Assembly (NCBI RefSeq): GCF_022348165.1
Contig: NZ_JAKRFI010000001.1
Coordinates: 310,001 to 374,000, forward strand
From: Halomonas sp. McH1-25
GTDB taxonomy: Bacteria > Pseudomonadota > Gammaproteobacteria > Pseudomonadales > Halomonadaceae
Direction of reading: 5' to 3'
DNA: 64,000 bases
The first letter of the stretch is position 1, and each line of letters begins with the position of its first letter. This document shows positions 39,195 through 47,794 of the stretch, in pieces. The position numbers and the translations under genes were made by a program. A model generated the notes under the pieces. It was given only the letters and a program-made list of their open reading frames with translations, was not told where the DNA came from and searched no databases.

Positions 39195-39458
39195 TCAGGC
39201 GGTCGCCTTGCTTTCCTTACCCGGGGTACTCGGCGCACTCTTGTCGCCAGTGTCGTCGGCAAGGTTCTTCTTGCCACCTGACTTGAAATCGGTTTCGTAC
39301 CAGCCACCGCCAGCCAGACGGAACCCGGCGGCGGATATCAGGCGCGCCAGTTCGGGTTTTTCACAGGCGGGACATTCCGTTAATGGGGTGGCACTGACCT
39401 TCTGCAATTTTTCGAGACGATGGCCACAGGCCTTGCACTCATATTCGTAGATGGGCAT
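39195..39458 (-). CDS. FmdB-type zinc-ribbon protein
   Basis: An 87-residue protein starting MPIYEYECKACGHRLEKLQ. Cysteines C8, C11, C29 and C32 form the FmdB/CxxC_CxxC_SSSS zinc ribbon, followed by a polar, low-complexity tail (SGGKKNLADDTGDKSAPSTPGK). The function is unknown; the FmdB-aspS order is common in gammaproteobacteria. A 9-codon extension upstream is not family-like. Confidence 0.88.
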   Translation of the reverse strand: MPIYEYECKACGHRLEKLQKVSATPLTECPACEKPELARLISAAGFRLAGGGWYETDFKSGGKKNLADDTGDKSAPSTPGKESKATA

Positions 39459-39642
39459 GGTTCTTATCACTCTGTGACATAACACGACCGCAGACGTATA
39501 GCATGCGGCGATTGCAATATGCGGTCAGTCGACGCGCTTTCCAAGGCTGCCTCGAGAGCCGCATATTATAGCGTGTTGCGGCCCCCGAGGGGCAAGGCCG
39601 CATGTACCAAAGACATTCTAACCTGCCGTGGAGAGACCGCTG

Positions 39643-40581
39643 ATGAAAGCCGTGATACTGGATGCCGCCACCCTGGGAGACGATATCGATCTGTCCCCGT
39701 TGCGTCGTGAGGTAGACGAGTTGACGGTCCATTCCCTGACGTCCCCGGAGGAATGCCAGGAGCGCCTGGAAGGCGCCGATATCGTCATGGTCAACAAGGT
39801 GGTGCTCGGCGAAGAATTGCTTGCCAGTCTACCGCAGTTGAAATTGATCTGCGTTTTAGCGACCGGCACCAATAACATCGACATGGCAGCGGCAGAGCGA
39901 CTAGGCATTGCGGTCCGCAACGTTAGCGCTTATGGCACGCAAAGCGTGGCCCAGCACACCCTAATGCTAATCCTGGCATTGGCCAACCGCCTCCCTCTCT
40001 ATCAGCGTGACGTAGCGGCGGGACGATGGGGGCAAAGCCCTTTTTTCTGCCTGCTTGAGCATCGCACCTTGCAGCTTGCCGGCAAACGCCTAGTCATCGT
40101 CGGCAGTGGCGTGCTTGGCAATGCCGTTGCGCGTCTCGCCAGCGCATTCGAGATGGATGTAGTCTTTGCCGCCCGGCCTGGCAGCGAAGACACTGACGAA
40201 CGCCCTTCACTCAAGCAGTTAGCCGCTTCGGCAGACGTACTGAGCCTGCATTGCCCGTTGACAGAGGCGACCCATCATCTGGTTGACGATGACCTGCTGA
40301 AAGAGATGAAGCGTGATGTCTTGCTGATTAACTGCGCACGCGGAAGCGTCATCGACGAGCAAGCGGCATTGCGCGCACTGCGAGACGGGAGGATCGGCGG
40401 ATTGGGTGTCGATGTACTGCCTCAGGAACCACCGCGCGAGGGCCATGCACTGATCGAGGCCATGGCAGAGCCGCTAAATCTCATCGTAACGCCGCACAGT
40501 GCCTGGATTAGCCCCGAAGCTCGGCAGAACGTCGTGGTATTGACTGCGAATAATATCAAAGAATGGAAATATGATGGCTAA
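39643..40581 (+). CDS. hprA: D-2-hydroxyacid dehydrogenase, probably glycerate dehydrogenase
   Basis: A 312-residue NAD(P)-dependent dehydrogenase of the D-isomer family. The nucleotide motif is VIVGSGVLGNAVARL. The catalytic Arg is in NCARGSVID, Glu in LPQEPPREG, and His in VTPHSAWISPEAR. Length and motifs such as ATGTNNIDMAAAERLGI and SVAQHTLMLILAL fit HprA, which interconverts hydroxypyruvate and glycerate, but substrate range in the family is broad. Start 39643 has GGAGAG upstream; a 5-codon extension is possible. Confidence 0.85.
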   Translation: MKAVILDAATLGDDIDLSPLRREVDELTVHSLTSPEECQERLEGADIVMVNKVVLGEELLASLPQLKLICVLATGTNNIDMAAAERLGIAVRNVSAYGTQSVAQHTLMLILALANRLPLYQRDVAAGRWGQSPFFCLLEHRTLQLAGKRLVIVGSGVLGNAVARLASAFEMDVVFAARPGSEDTDERPSLKQLAASADVLSLHCPLTEATHHLVDDDLLKEMKRDVLLINCARGSVIDEQAALRALRDGRIGGLGVDVLPQEPPREGHALIEAMAEPLNLIVTPHSAWISPEARQNVVVLTANNIKEWKYDG

Positions 40582-40583
40582 TA

Positions 40584-40604
40584 GCATCTTAGTTAACGGT
40601 ATAA
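40584..40604 (+). repeat. 21-bp motif, copy 1
   Basis: GCATCTTAG-T-TAACGGTATAA starts 3 bp after the hprA-like stop and lies 112 bp before the ribokinase start. Copy 2 (49438-49458) differs only at the middle base. See the finding on this motif. Confidence 0.6.
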
Positions 40605-40715
40605 AAGAGTTTCCTAGAACCCACTTGCAACGCATGGCCTCGATAACAATACTCGGAACAAAACCGAGGCGTTAACGACAGACCGCTACGAGACGCAGAA
40701 CAGCCAGGAACACGC

Positions 40716-41636
40716 ATGCTCTATAACTATGGGTCGGTGAACATCGATCATGTCTACCGAGTGCCCCACCTCGTCAGGACGGGAGAGACTCTATCGAGTC
40801 ATGGTTACCGTCAGGTTCTCGGTGGCAAAGGGGCAAATCAGTCCCTGGCCATTGCCCGTGCCGGCGGGCAAGTCGTGCACTGGGGGCGTCTGGGCCAAGG
40901 CGATCGCTGGGTCCTCGAGACCCTTTCATCGGCAGGCGTGAACATTGCCCACATCGAATTGACGGCCGATGCCAGCGGGCATGCCCTCATCCAGGTCGAC
41001 GATCATGGCGAGAATGCGATCATCGTCCACCCGGGCGCCAACCACGGCTTTACCGATGCGCAGCAAAGTGCCCTCGCCGCCTCCGCGGATAGAGGCGACT
41101 GGCTCCTGTTACAGAACGAATGCAATGCCGTCGGCAAGATGATGACCCTCGCGGCAGAGCGCGGCATGCAAGTTGCGTTCAATCCTGCCCCGATGACGGC
41201 CTCCGTGCTGCGACTGCCTCTCGATATCTGTCGGCTGTTGTTTCTCAACCGCGGCGAAGCCGCAGCGCTAGTAGGGCTCGACGATACAGCCTCGGCACAA
41301 ACGCTGATCGAAGCGCTGCGCAAACGTCTTCCGCACGTGGAAATCGTTCTCACGCTTGGCAGTGAAGGCGTCTGTTACCTGAACGGCGATGTTCAGTATC
41401 GGCTGCCAGCCCACCACGTCGACCCCAAGGACACCACGGCGGCTGGCGACACCTTCATCGGTTACTTCATGGCAGCGCGACAGCACGATACCGACCTGGT
41501 AGGCGCCTTGCGTTTGGCCAGTGCTGCAGCGGCCCTGTGCGTACAACGAGATGGCGCCGCTCCCAGCATTCCGGTACTGAGTGAAGTCCTGGATGTCACC
41601 CGGGGTTGGCCTGAGCTGGAACTCTTACCATCATGA
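40716..41636 (+). CDS. rbsK: PfkB-family kinase, probable ribokinase
   Basis: A 306-residue sugar kinase. PfkB signature 1 is LGGKGANQSLAIARAG, and signature 2 with the catalytic Asp is DTTAAGDTFIGYF, the form typical of ribokinase. It lies 71 bp before a nucleoside hydrolase gene on the same strand. Nucleoside hydrolase releases ribose, and the kinase would trap it as ribose-5-phosphate, so the pair reads as a nucleoside salvage unit. No transporter or LacI regulator is adjacent. Confidence 0.86.
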   Translation: MLYNYGSVNIDHVYRVPHLVRTGETLSSHGYRQVLGGKGANQSLAIARAGGQVVHWGRLGQGDRWVLETLSSAGVNIAHIELTADASGHALIQVDDHGENAIIVHPGANHGFTDAQQSALAASADRGDWLLLQNECNAVGKMMTLAAERGMQVAFNPAPMTASVLRLPLDICRLLFLNRGEAAALVGLDDTASAQTLIEALRKRLPHVEIVLTLGSEGVCYLNGDVQYRLPAHHVDPKDTTAAGDTFIGYFMAARQHDTDLVGALRLASAAAALCVQRDGAAPSIPVLSEVLDVTRGWPELELLPS

Positions 41637-41707
41637 TCGCCCGTTTGGATGACGATGGTTTCCAAGCGGGCCCTGCCCGACCATAAACTCGCACAAGGAA
41701 GCTCATC

Positions 41708-42649
41708 ATGCCGATACCGATCATCTTCGATACCGATCCAGGCGTCGACGACGCACAAGCCATCGCCATTGCACTGGCCCATTCCGACATCGAACTACTC
41801 GGGCTGACGACAACCTACGGTAACGTTGATATCGACACGGCGACTCACAACGCTTTGCTGCTTTCCGAGTTGGCCGGTCAGAATATCCCCGTTGCCCAGG
41901 GTGCCGCCGCCCCGCTGGTCAAGGCCAAGCATCCCGCTCCGGCGCATATCCATGGCGCTAACGGTCTGGGCAATATCGAATTGCCAGGCGTCAACGGCAA
42001 AGCGCTGGCCATGAGTGCAGCGGAGTTCATCGTCGAACAGGTCAATGCCCGACCCAATGAAATTACGCTGGTAGCCGTCGGCCCCGTAGGCAACCTGGCT
42101 GCGGCACTGCAACTCGACCCGGACATCGTCAATAAAGTGAAACAGGTCGTCATCATGGGCGGCTCGATCCGTGAAGGCGGTAACGTCACGCCCGTGGCTG
42201 AAGCCAACATGTTCAACGACCCGCATGCCGCCTCGCGCGTATTGACGGCAGGATGGCCTTTGACCCTGGTGGGGCTCGATGCGACCCATCGGTGTGTGCT
42301 GAGCCCTGCCGACATGGAACGGATTGCCGATGCCCAAGGGAAACTGGGTCAGGTACTGGCCGGCAGTTACCGCTTCTATAGCGACTTTTATCGTGGTGCG
42401 CTGGGCATCGATGGCTGCTGCCCCCATGACAGCTGTGCACTTGCCTGGTTGATGAAGCCCGAGCTTTTCACTACGGCACGCGGCCACTTGACCGTCGCTA
42501 CCGAAGGATATGCCGAAGGCCAGACTATATTCGCTCCGGAGGGCCGCCCCTTCCTCGGCGAGCGCTGGTCCAGCACGCCCATGGTTGATGTCTGCCTCAA
42601 TGCCGATGGGGAGGCAGTAGTGTCCTGGATCGTCGATGTGCTTAGCTAA
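41708..42649 (+). CDS. Nucleoside hydrolase
   Basis: Splits nucleosides into base and ribose. The 313-residue protein has the calcium-binding N-terminal motif FDTDPGVDDAQAIAIAL, the Asn-rich EANMFNDPHAA motif, VGPVGNLAAAL and the C-terminal HDSCALAWL. It belongs to the IunH group; whether it prefers purine, pyrimidine or both cannot be told. AAGGAAG is just before the ATG. It stops 3 bp from the convergent acylphosphatase gene. Confidence 0.9.
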   Translation: MPIPIIFDTDPGVDDAQAIAIALAHSDIELLGLTTTYGNVDIDTATHNALLLSELAGQNIPVAQGAAAPLVKAKHPAPAHIHGANGLGNIELPGVNGKALAMSAAEFIVEQVNARPNEITLVAVGPVGNLAAALQLDPDIVNKVKQVVIMGGSIREGGNVTPVAEANMFNDPHAASRVLTAGWPLTLVGLDATHRCVLSPADMERIADAQGKLGQVLAGSYRFYSDFYRGALGIDGCCPHDSCALAWLMKPELFTTARGHLTVATEGYAEGQTIFAPEGRPFLGERWSSTPMVDVCLNADGEAVVSWIVDVLS

Positions 42650-42652
42650 GAC

Positions 42653-42925
42653 TCAGGAGGTAGCGAAGGTGTCGTAATCGCGCCATTCGCAGCCCTCCAC
42701 CTCGACATGGGTCACCTTGGCATCGGGTGGCCCATTCCATAGCCATTTGACGACGGAGTCGACCGCTTCGCCTTCGCCACACAGGACCACTTCGACGCTC
42801 CCATCCGGCAGATTGCTGGCGTAGCCAGTCACCCCTGCACCTAGCGCTCGTTCCTGGGCAGCCCGGCGGTAAAACACCCCTTGCACCTTGCCCGAAACCA
42901 GCGCCCTGACACAGCATTTACTCAT
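42653..42925 (-). CDS. acyP: Acylphosphatase
   Basis: A 90-residue acylphosphatase that hydrolyses acyl phosphates. The phosphate-binding loop is SGKVQGVFYRRAAQ with catalytic R20, and N38 in YASNLPDGSVEV is the second catalytic residue. Length and fold are typical. It is a monocistronic gene convergent with the nucleoside hydrolase. Confidence 0.93.
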   Translation of the reverse strand: MSKCCVRALVSGKVQGVFYRRAAQERALGAGVTGYASNLPDGSVEVVLCGEGEAVDSVVKWLWNGPPDAKVTHVEVEGCEWRDYDTFATS

Positions 42926-43026
42926 GGTCAGCTTCCCTTCATCATGAATGGCACCAACTACGTTTTAGCACTCCTAGCCGCCCGCCCCCAAGGTCACGCT
43001 GCGCCTCTCGACACAGAGTATCGGCT

Positions 43027-43953
43027 CTAGCTCTCCGCTGACCCCCGATCGCGATCGATCACCTGGCGCTGAACGCGCACCGCCGTGTTGCGCGGCATGA
43101 TGGTTCGCCCCTTGGCTTCCAGATGCGTTCGCGTCAGTGCCGCACCGAACAGCAGAATCAGCGAAGAGTAGTAGACCCAGAGAAGCACCAAAACCACCGA
43201 CCCCGCTGCGCCGTAAGTCGACGCTGTGGCCGTATAAGCCAAGTAGGCGGCAATGGCGTAACGTCCGATAGAAAAAAGCACCGCGGTCACAACCGAGCCG
43301 ATGATCACATCACGCCAGCCGATGACCACATCGGGGAGTATCTTGAACAGTGCGGCAAAGAATGCCGTGATCATCAGCAGTGAAAGCAACGACTCGGCGC
43401 TGCTCAGCAGAAACTCCCCTGCAGGTAGCCAGTTGCTGGCGAAGACAAAGATGGCTCGCAGAACGACACCCATCACTAGCGAGACCAACAGTACGAACCC
43501 GATTGCCAGAACGACCGTCAGGGAGAGTAGACGGGTCTTGATAAATGCCCTCAGGCTACTCCTGTCCGGATTGGACGTAACGCCCCATATCGTATTGAGC
43601 GAATACTGCATCTGCGCGAACACGGTAGTGGCACCCACCAACAGGGCTCCTATGCCGATCAGCGTGGGCAGCACCCCCGATGTCTCGATGCGCGACTGAA
43701 TGACCGCCTGCTCTACGGCTTGGGCAGCGCCTGGGCCGATGGCGTCTTGCAGTTGCGTAACGATCTCCCCTTGCGCCGCCTCTTCGCCGAACACCACGCC
43801 AATCACCGTTACGGCGATGATGACCGTTGGGGCGAGCGAGAATAGCGTGTAGAAGGCCAGGGAGCCTGCATAACTGAACGCGTTGTGCTCCAGCCACAGC
43901 TGAATGGCATTGAGGACGATCCGGTACCAATTCAGCGCCATTTTCTTGACCAC
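43027..43953 (-). CDS. YihY/BrkB-family inner-membrane protein
   Basis: A 308-residue integral membrane protein of the YihY/virulence factor BrkB family, function unknown. About six membrane helices can be seen, starting with FSYAGSLAFYTLFSLAPTVIIAVTV (family motif), and AQMQYSLNTIWGV. I place the start at GTG 43953, with GGAGG 7 nt upstream; an ATG four codons inside and one 12 codons upstream are alternatives. The charged C-terminal tail is cytoplasmic by family analogy. Confidence 0.85.
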   Translation of the reverse strand: MVKKMALNWYRIVLNAIQLWLEHNAFSYAGSLAFYTLFSLAPTVIIAVTVIGVVFGEEAAQGEIVTQLQDAIGPGAAQAVEQAVIQSRIETSGVLPTLIGIGALLVGATTVFAQMQYSLNTIWGVTSNPDRSSLRAFIKTRLLSLTVVLAIGFVLLVSLVMGVVLRAIFVFASNWLPAGEFLLSSAESLLSLLMITAFFAALFKILPDVVIGWRDVIIGSVVTAVLFSIGRYAIAAYLAYTATASTYGAAGSVVLVLLWVYYSSLILLFGAALTRTHLEAKGRTIMPRNTAVRVQRQVIDRDRGSAES

Positions 43954-44131
43954 TCGCCCACCTCCAGAATGCGCCGTCGCCCTCAGCATAACCAAGTGAT
44001 CGTGACAACGAAATGTGAGAAAAAACCGATACGAGACTTTGCCTGCTTCCTTGCAGGGCAACAACCCTGCACCCATAATGGCGCTCCACGCCATTTCGCT
44101 TCTGCGTGACGACGCCGAGCCCGACGCTCAT

Positions 44132-45208
44132 ATGCCTGAAACAAGCTTTGATTTCGACTGCCTGGTTTTTATCGGCCGTTTTCAGCCGCCTCACCTGGGG
44201 CATCTGACCGTAATACACGAGGCTCTCAAGCGCGCAAGACAAGTTATCGTGCTGATCGGCTCGGCCTGGCAGGCAAGGTCGCTGCGTAATCCGTGGCGCT
44301 TCGAAGAGCGGCGAGACATGCTACGCAGCTGTTTCGATCTACGCGACAACCAACGTCTCGAGATCGAGCCCTTGCTGGATGCGCTCTACAATGATGATGT
44401 CTGGGTACGTGACGTACAGCGCAAGGTGCGGGACATTGCCCGCCCCAGCCAAGGAAAACTGCCGCGTATCGGTCTGATTGGCGCCAGTCGAGGTCAGTCG
44501 AGCTATTACTTGAGCCTCTTTCCGCAATGGGAGTCCGTTAGCGTCCCGTTGGTCGATGGCATTTCGGCCAGCCAGATTCGTGAACGACTTTTTCATTCCA
44601 GCGCTTCTGCCGAGGACTATTTGGCTACCGGTGCCGAGCATGATCTGCCACCCAAGGTTCACCAGGCACTCACGGCGTTTCATCAGACATCGGCAGGCCA
44701 GCAGTTGTTGGAAGAACAGAACCTGGTCGAGCAATACCGTCGGGCATGGTCGCAGGCCCCCTATCCGCCCATCTTCGTGACCGTCAATGCCGTCGTCGTC
44801 CAATCGGGACACGTGCTGCTCGTCAAGCGCAAAGCGGCGCCTGGCAAGGGGCTGTTCGCGCTGCCTGGCGGATTCATCAATCCTCATGAACGGCTGCTCG
44901 ATGCCTGCCTGCGCGATCTACGTGAGCGCATCCGCCTGAAAGTGCCGGAGCCGGTACTCAAGGGATCGCTACGTGGCCGGCGCCTTTTCGACGAGCCGCA
45001 TCGAAGCTGGCGTGGCCGCTCCCTCGCCGAGGCTTTTTATTTCGCCCTGCGTCCCGAGCAACAGTTGCCCAAGCTCAAGCCAGCCAAAGGAGGCGATACC
45101 GCACAGTGGGTGGCATTGGCAGACCTCGAGCCCGAGACGCTGTTCGAGGACCACTTCTTCATCATCCAGAACTTTCTCGGCCTTCCTGCAGGCTGGACCA
45201 CGCCCTGA
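44132..45208 (+). CDS. nadM: Bifunctional NMN adenylyltransferase/Nudix protein (NadM-Nudix)
   Basis: Two-domain NAD-metabolism protein, 358 residues. The N-terminal NadM domain has the nucleotidyltransferase motif FIGRFQPPHLGHL and ISASQIRERLF. The C-terminal Nudix domain starts about residue 212. Its box keeps GFINPHE (G247 to E253), but the second half reads R-D-L-R-E-R (261-266) where relatives have R-E-L-x-E-E, so two metal-binding glutamates are altered. The start is not certain: ATG 44132 fits the family N-terminus, and an ATG 18 codons upstream is possible. Divergent from the YihY gene. Confidence 0.87.
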   Translation: MPETSFDFDCLVFIGRFQPPHLGHLTVIHEALKRARQVIVLIGSAWQARSLRNPWRFEERRDMLRSCFDLRDNQRLEIEPLLDALYNDDVWVRDVQRKVRDIARPSQGKLPRIGLIGASRGQSSYYLSLFPQWESVSVPLVDGISASQIRERLFHSSASAEDYLATGAEHDLPPKVHQALTAFHQTSAGQQLLEEQNLVEQYRRAWSQAPYPPIFVTVNAVVVQSGHVLLVKRKAAPGKGLFALPGGFINPHERLLDACLRDLRERIRLKVPEPVLKGSLRGRRLFDEPHRSWRGRSLAEAFYFALRPEQQLPKLKPAKGGDTAQWVALADLEPETLFEDHFFIIQNFLGLPAGWTTP

Positions 45209-45220
45209 CGAAGTGCAGGC

Positions 45221-46138
45221 TCAGGCTTGCAGGAAATCCCGTGGCAGCTTCATCATCTGCCGCCACAAACGCTCCACACCAGGCTTGTGAACCAGCGAAC
45301 AGCGATAGAGGCGCACTTCGAGAGGAATGTCCCACTTGGCCTCACCGGCGCGCACCAGTCGCCCACTGGTCAGTTCTTCGCGCACACAGAAATCGGGAAT
45401 CCACGCCATGCCGACACCTTGCAAGGCCATGCCTTTCAAGCCCTCTGCCATCGCGGTTTCGTAGACCGTTTTCAGGCGCAAGCGCAACGGGTCGTTCTTC
45501 AGCAGCATACGTACGCTACGTCCCAGGAAAGCGCCTTGGGTGTAAGCAAGGAACGGAATGGAGTCGCTACCGGATAGCGGGAAGCAAGGCAGCCCATCGG
45601 TATCCGGCAAACACACCGGAATCATTTTGGCATTCCCGATAGAGAATGAAGGAAATACATCGCCATCGAGTTGCATGGTCGCATAGGGGTCATGGTAGCC
45701 GAGCATCAGGTCGCAGTTGCCTTCCCGAAGCACATGAATGGCATCCCCTACATTCATCGCCACCAACCGGGTAGGCAACTCCCCCACTCCTTTCTGCAAT
45801 CGGGAAATCCAACGCGGATAGAAGGCCAACGCCAGCGAGTGTGCAGCGACGACATCCAAGGCTTCGTTGGCCATCGACAAGCCACGCAAATGCCCGAGAC
45901 ATTCGTTGAGCTGCTCGACCAGGTTGCGTGCCGTCACCAGAAACAGCTGTCCTTCCGGTGTCAGCCCGACCGGCGTCGTAGAGCGATCGACGAGCGTCTT
46001 GCCGACGGCCTGCTCCAAGGAGCGGATCCGGCGGCTAAACGCCGGCTGGGTGACATGGCGCTGACGCGCCGAGGCGGAAAAACTGCGCGTATTGGCCAGG
46101 GCGACGAAATCCTCCAGCCATTTGGTTTCAAGGTTCAC
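45221..46138 (-). CDS. LysR-family regulator, HypT-like
   Basis: A 305-residue LysR regulator most like E. coli HypT/YjiE, which senses hypochlorite (NLETKWLEDFVALANTRSFSASA and HVTQPAFSRRIRSLEQAVG against the HypT N-terminus). The C-terminal pattern GVGMAWIPDFCVREELTSGRLV is shared too. It is a paralogue of the regulator at 11077-11988. Its target cannot be assigned: it is convergent with nadM and same-strand downstream of nothing obvious. Possible oxidation-sensitive Cys and Met residues are present but not diagnostic. Confidence 0.84.
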   Translation of the reverse strand: MNLETKWLEDFVALANTRSFSASARQRHVTQPAFSRRIRSLEQAVGKTLVDRSTTPVGLTPEGQLFLVTARNLVEQLNECLGHLRGLSMANEALDVVAAHSLALAFYPRWISRLQKGVGELPTRLVAMNVGDAIHVLREGNCDLMLGYHDPYATMQLDGDVFPSFSIGNAKMIPVCLPDTDGLPCFPLSGSDSIPFLAYTQGAFLGRSVRMLLKNDPLRLRLKTVYETAMAEGLKGMALQGVGMAWIPDFCVREELTSGRLVRAGEAKWDIPLEVRLYRCSLVHKPGVERLWRQMMKLPRDFLQA

Positions 46139-46269
46139 CGCGACTCCGCTACCTCAGTTATCAGCCGAACCGGCAAATGCCGGTAACGAAAACAGGAGTT
46201 TACCCCTCCAGTTGCGACCCCACCACGTGCATGTCGGGATTCGTGAAGTGCGGGTCGACCAAACGATGC

Positions 46270-47688
46270 TTACTGCACCGGAGCCATCAGGTAGGCCGCG
46301 CGCGATACCAGCTTACGCCACAGGGGGCGTCGCTCCAGTTCATTGAGGGCTATTTCGCGACATCGCTCGAAGTCCTCCAGCAACATGCTCTCGACTTCCG
46401 CGGCGAAACCGCGATCGGGTATGAATGCCGTCAATTCGAAATTGAGCCTGAACGAACGATTGTCCAGGTTGACCGTGCCAACGGCAGCACTGTGATCGTC
46501 TATCAACATGACTTTCTGATGCAGAAAACCGGGCTGATAACGGTATATTCTGACACCGGCACGCAACATGTCCGGCAGAAACGAGAAGGCCGACAGGAAA
46601 ACGAGCAAGTGGTCGGGGCGTTCGGGAATCATGACCCGGACATCGACACCTCGGAGCGCCGCCAGGCGCAAGGCATCCTGAACGCTTTGATCAGGCACGA
46701 AGTAGGGGCTTGTCACCCAGAACCGATGCTGGGCACTGTGGATCGCATGCTGGATCAGCAGGCTTGCCGTCTCTTGCGGATCTGCCGGTCCCGATGGAAC
46801 GATAATGACGTTCTGGCATTCGGTACAGGTGACCTGGGGTTTCCAGGTCAGGGCCAGCACTTGGCCCGCAGCCCAATACCAGTCCTCCCAGAACGCTTCC
46901 TGCAGCCCGAGGACGCTGGGTCCGGACAACTTGAGATGGGTGTCGCGCCAGGGCCCGTGACGCGGGTCTTCACCGAGATACTCGATCCCCGCATTGAGCC
47001 CACCCGTCCAACCGCACTGCCCGTCGACGACCATCACCTTGCGATGATTGCGGAAGTTTAGCTGGAAGCGGTGCCGCACCCCCCGCGATGAATTGAACGC
47101 TCTGGCTTCGATACCTGCTTGGCGCAGATCGTTGAGATATCCATCGTTCAGCCCTCGGCAGCCTATCTCGTCAAACAGGAAATAGACACGAACCCCACGC
47201 TCGGCTTGTCGTATCAGCCGGTCCTTGAGTTCGATTCCCAGCCGGTCGCGGCGCACGATGAAGAATTGAATGAGAATGTACTCTTTGGCCTGTGCGATAC
47301 CGTGAAACAGACTGTCGAACGTGGCGTCGCCATCGATCAGCAATTCCGCACGGTTGCCGCTGGTCATCGGCATCATCGCCAAACGCTCGACGGCCCGCAC
47401 GTTTCCCCGTCTCGAATCCGCCAGATAGGGCGCGATCAACGGCCGGTAGCGCTCCAACACACGACGCAGCGCCGTATCATGCTCGCCACGTGCCGAGACA
47501 TAGCCATAGAAACGCGGCCTGCCAAAGACCCAATACGCCGGCAAAGCCACATAAGGAAACGTTACCAGCGAGATGATCCATGCCACCGCACCTTGCGACG
47601 TACGGCTGGACATGAGTGCCAGGACGGCGGAAATCACCCCCCCTATGTGGAAAAAGGCAACGCCGAGCCCCACAAGCCAGGATGTCAT
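46270..47688 (-). CDS. cls: Cardiolipin synthase
   Basis: Condenses phosphatidylglycerol (or PG with another lipid) into cardiolipin at the inner membrane. The 472-residue protein has two N-terminal membrane helices (about 5-25 and 33-55) and two phospholipase D HKD motifs, NHRKVMVVDGQCGWTGG and HQKVMLIDDHSAAVGT. The ATG 47688 has AAAGGAG 6 nt upstream; a 20-codon extension lacks one. ClsA-like by layout. Cardiolipin is raised by salt stress in many bacteria. Confidence 0.92.
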   Translation of the reverse strand: MTSWLVGLGVAFFHIGGVISAVLALMSSRTSQGAVAWIISLVTFPYVALPAYWVFGRPRFYGYVSARGEHDTALRRVLERYRPLIAPYLADSRRGNVRAVERLAMMPMTSGNRAELLIDGDATFDSLFHGIAQAKEYILIQFFIVRRDRLGIELKDRLIRQAERGVRVYFLFDEIGCRGLNDGYLNDLRQAGIEARAFNSSRGVRHRFQLNFRNHRKVMVVDGQCGWTGGLNAGIEYLGEDPRHGPWRDTHLKLSGPSVLGLQEAFWEDWYWAAGQVLALTWKPQVTCTECQNVIIVPSGPADPQETASLLIQHAIHSAQHRFWVTSPYFVPDQSVQDALRLAALRGVDVRVMIPERPDHLLVFLSAFSFLPDMLRAGVRIYRYQPGFLHQKVMLIDDHSAAVGTVNLDNRSFRLNFELTAFIPDRGFAAEVESMLLEDFERCREIALNELERRPLWRKLVSRAAYLMAPVQ

Positions 47689-47745
47689 TGCGGCTCCTTT
47701 TACAATGGCACGCCAAGATACCCGAAATCCCTCGACCATGAATGA

Positions 47746-47772
47746 CACGGCCCCACCGAAGGCGGGGCCGTG
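47746..47772 (-). terminator. Terminator-like hairpin after fumarase
   Basis: CACGGCCCC (47746-47754) pairs with GGGGCCGTG (47764-47772), with two further CC/GG pairs in the loop, between the fumarase stop and cls. There is no T-run. Confidence 0.55.
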
Positions 47773-47794
47773 CTCGATGCTAGAGCCTACCCTA

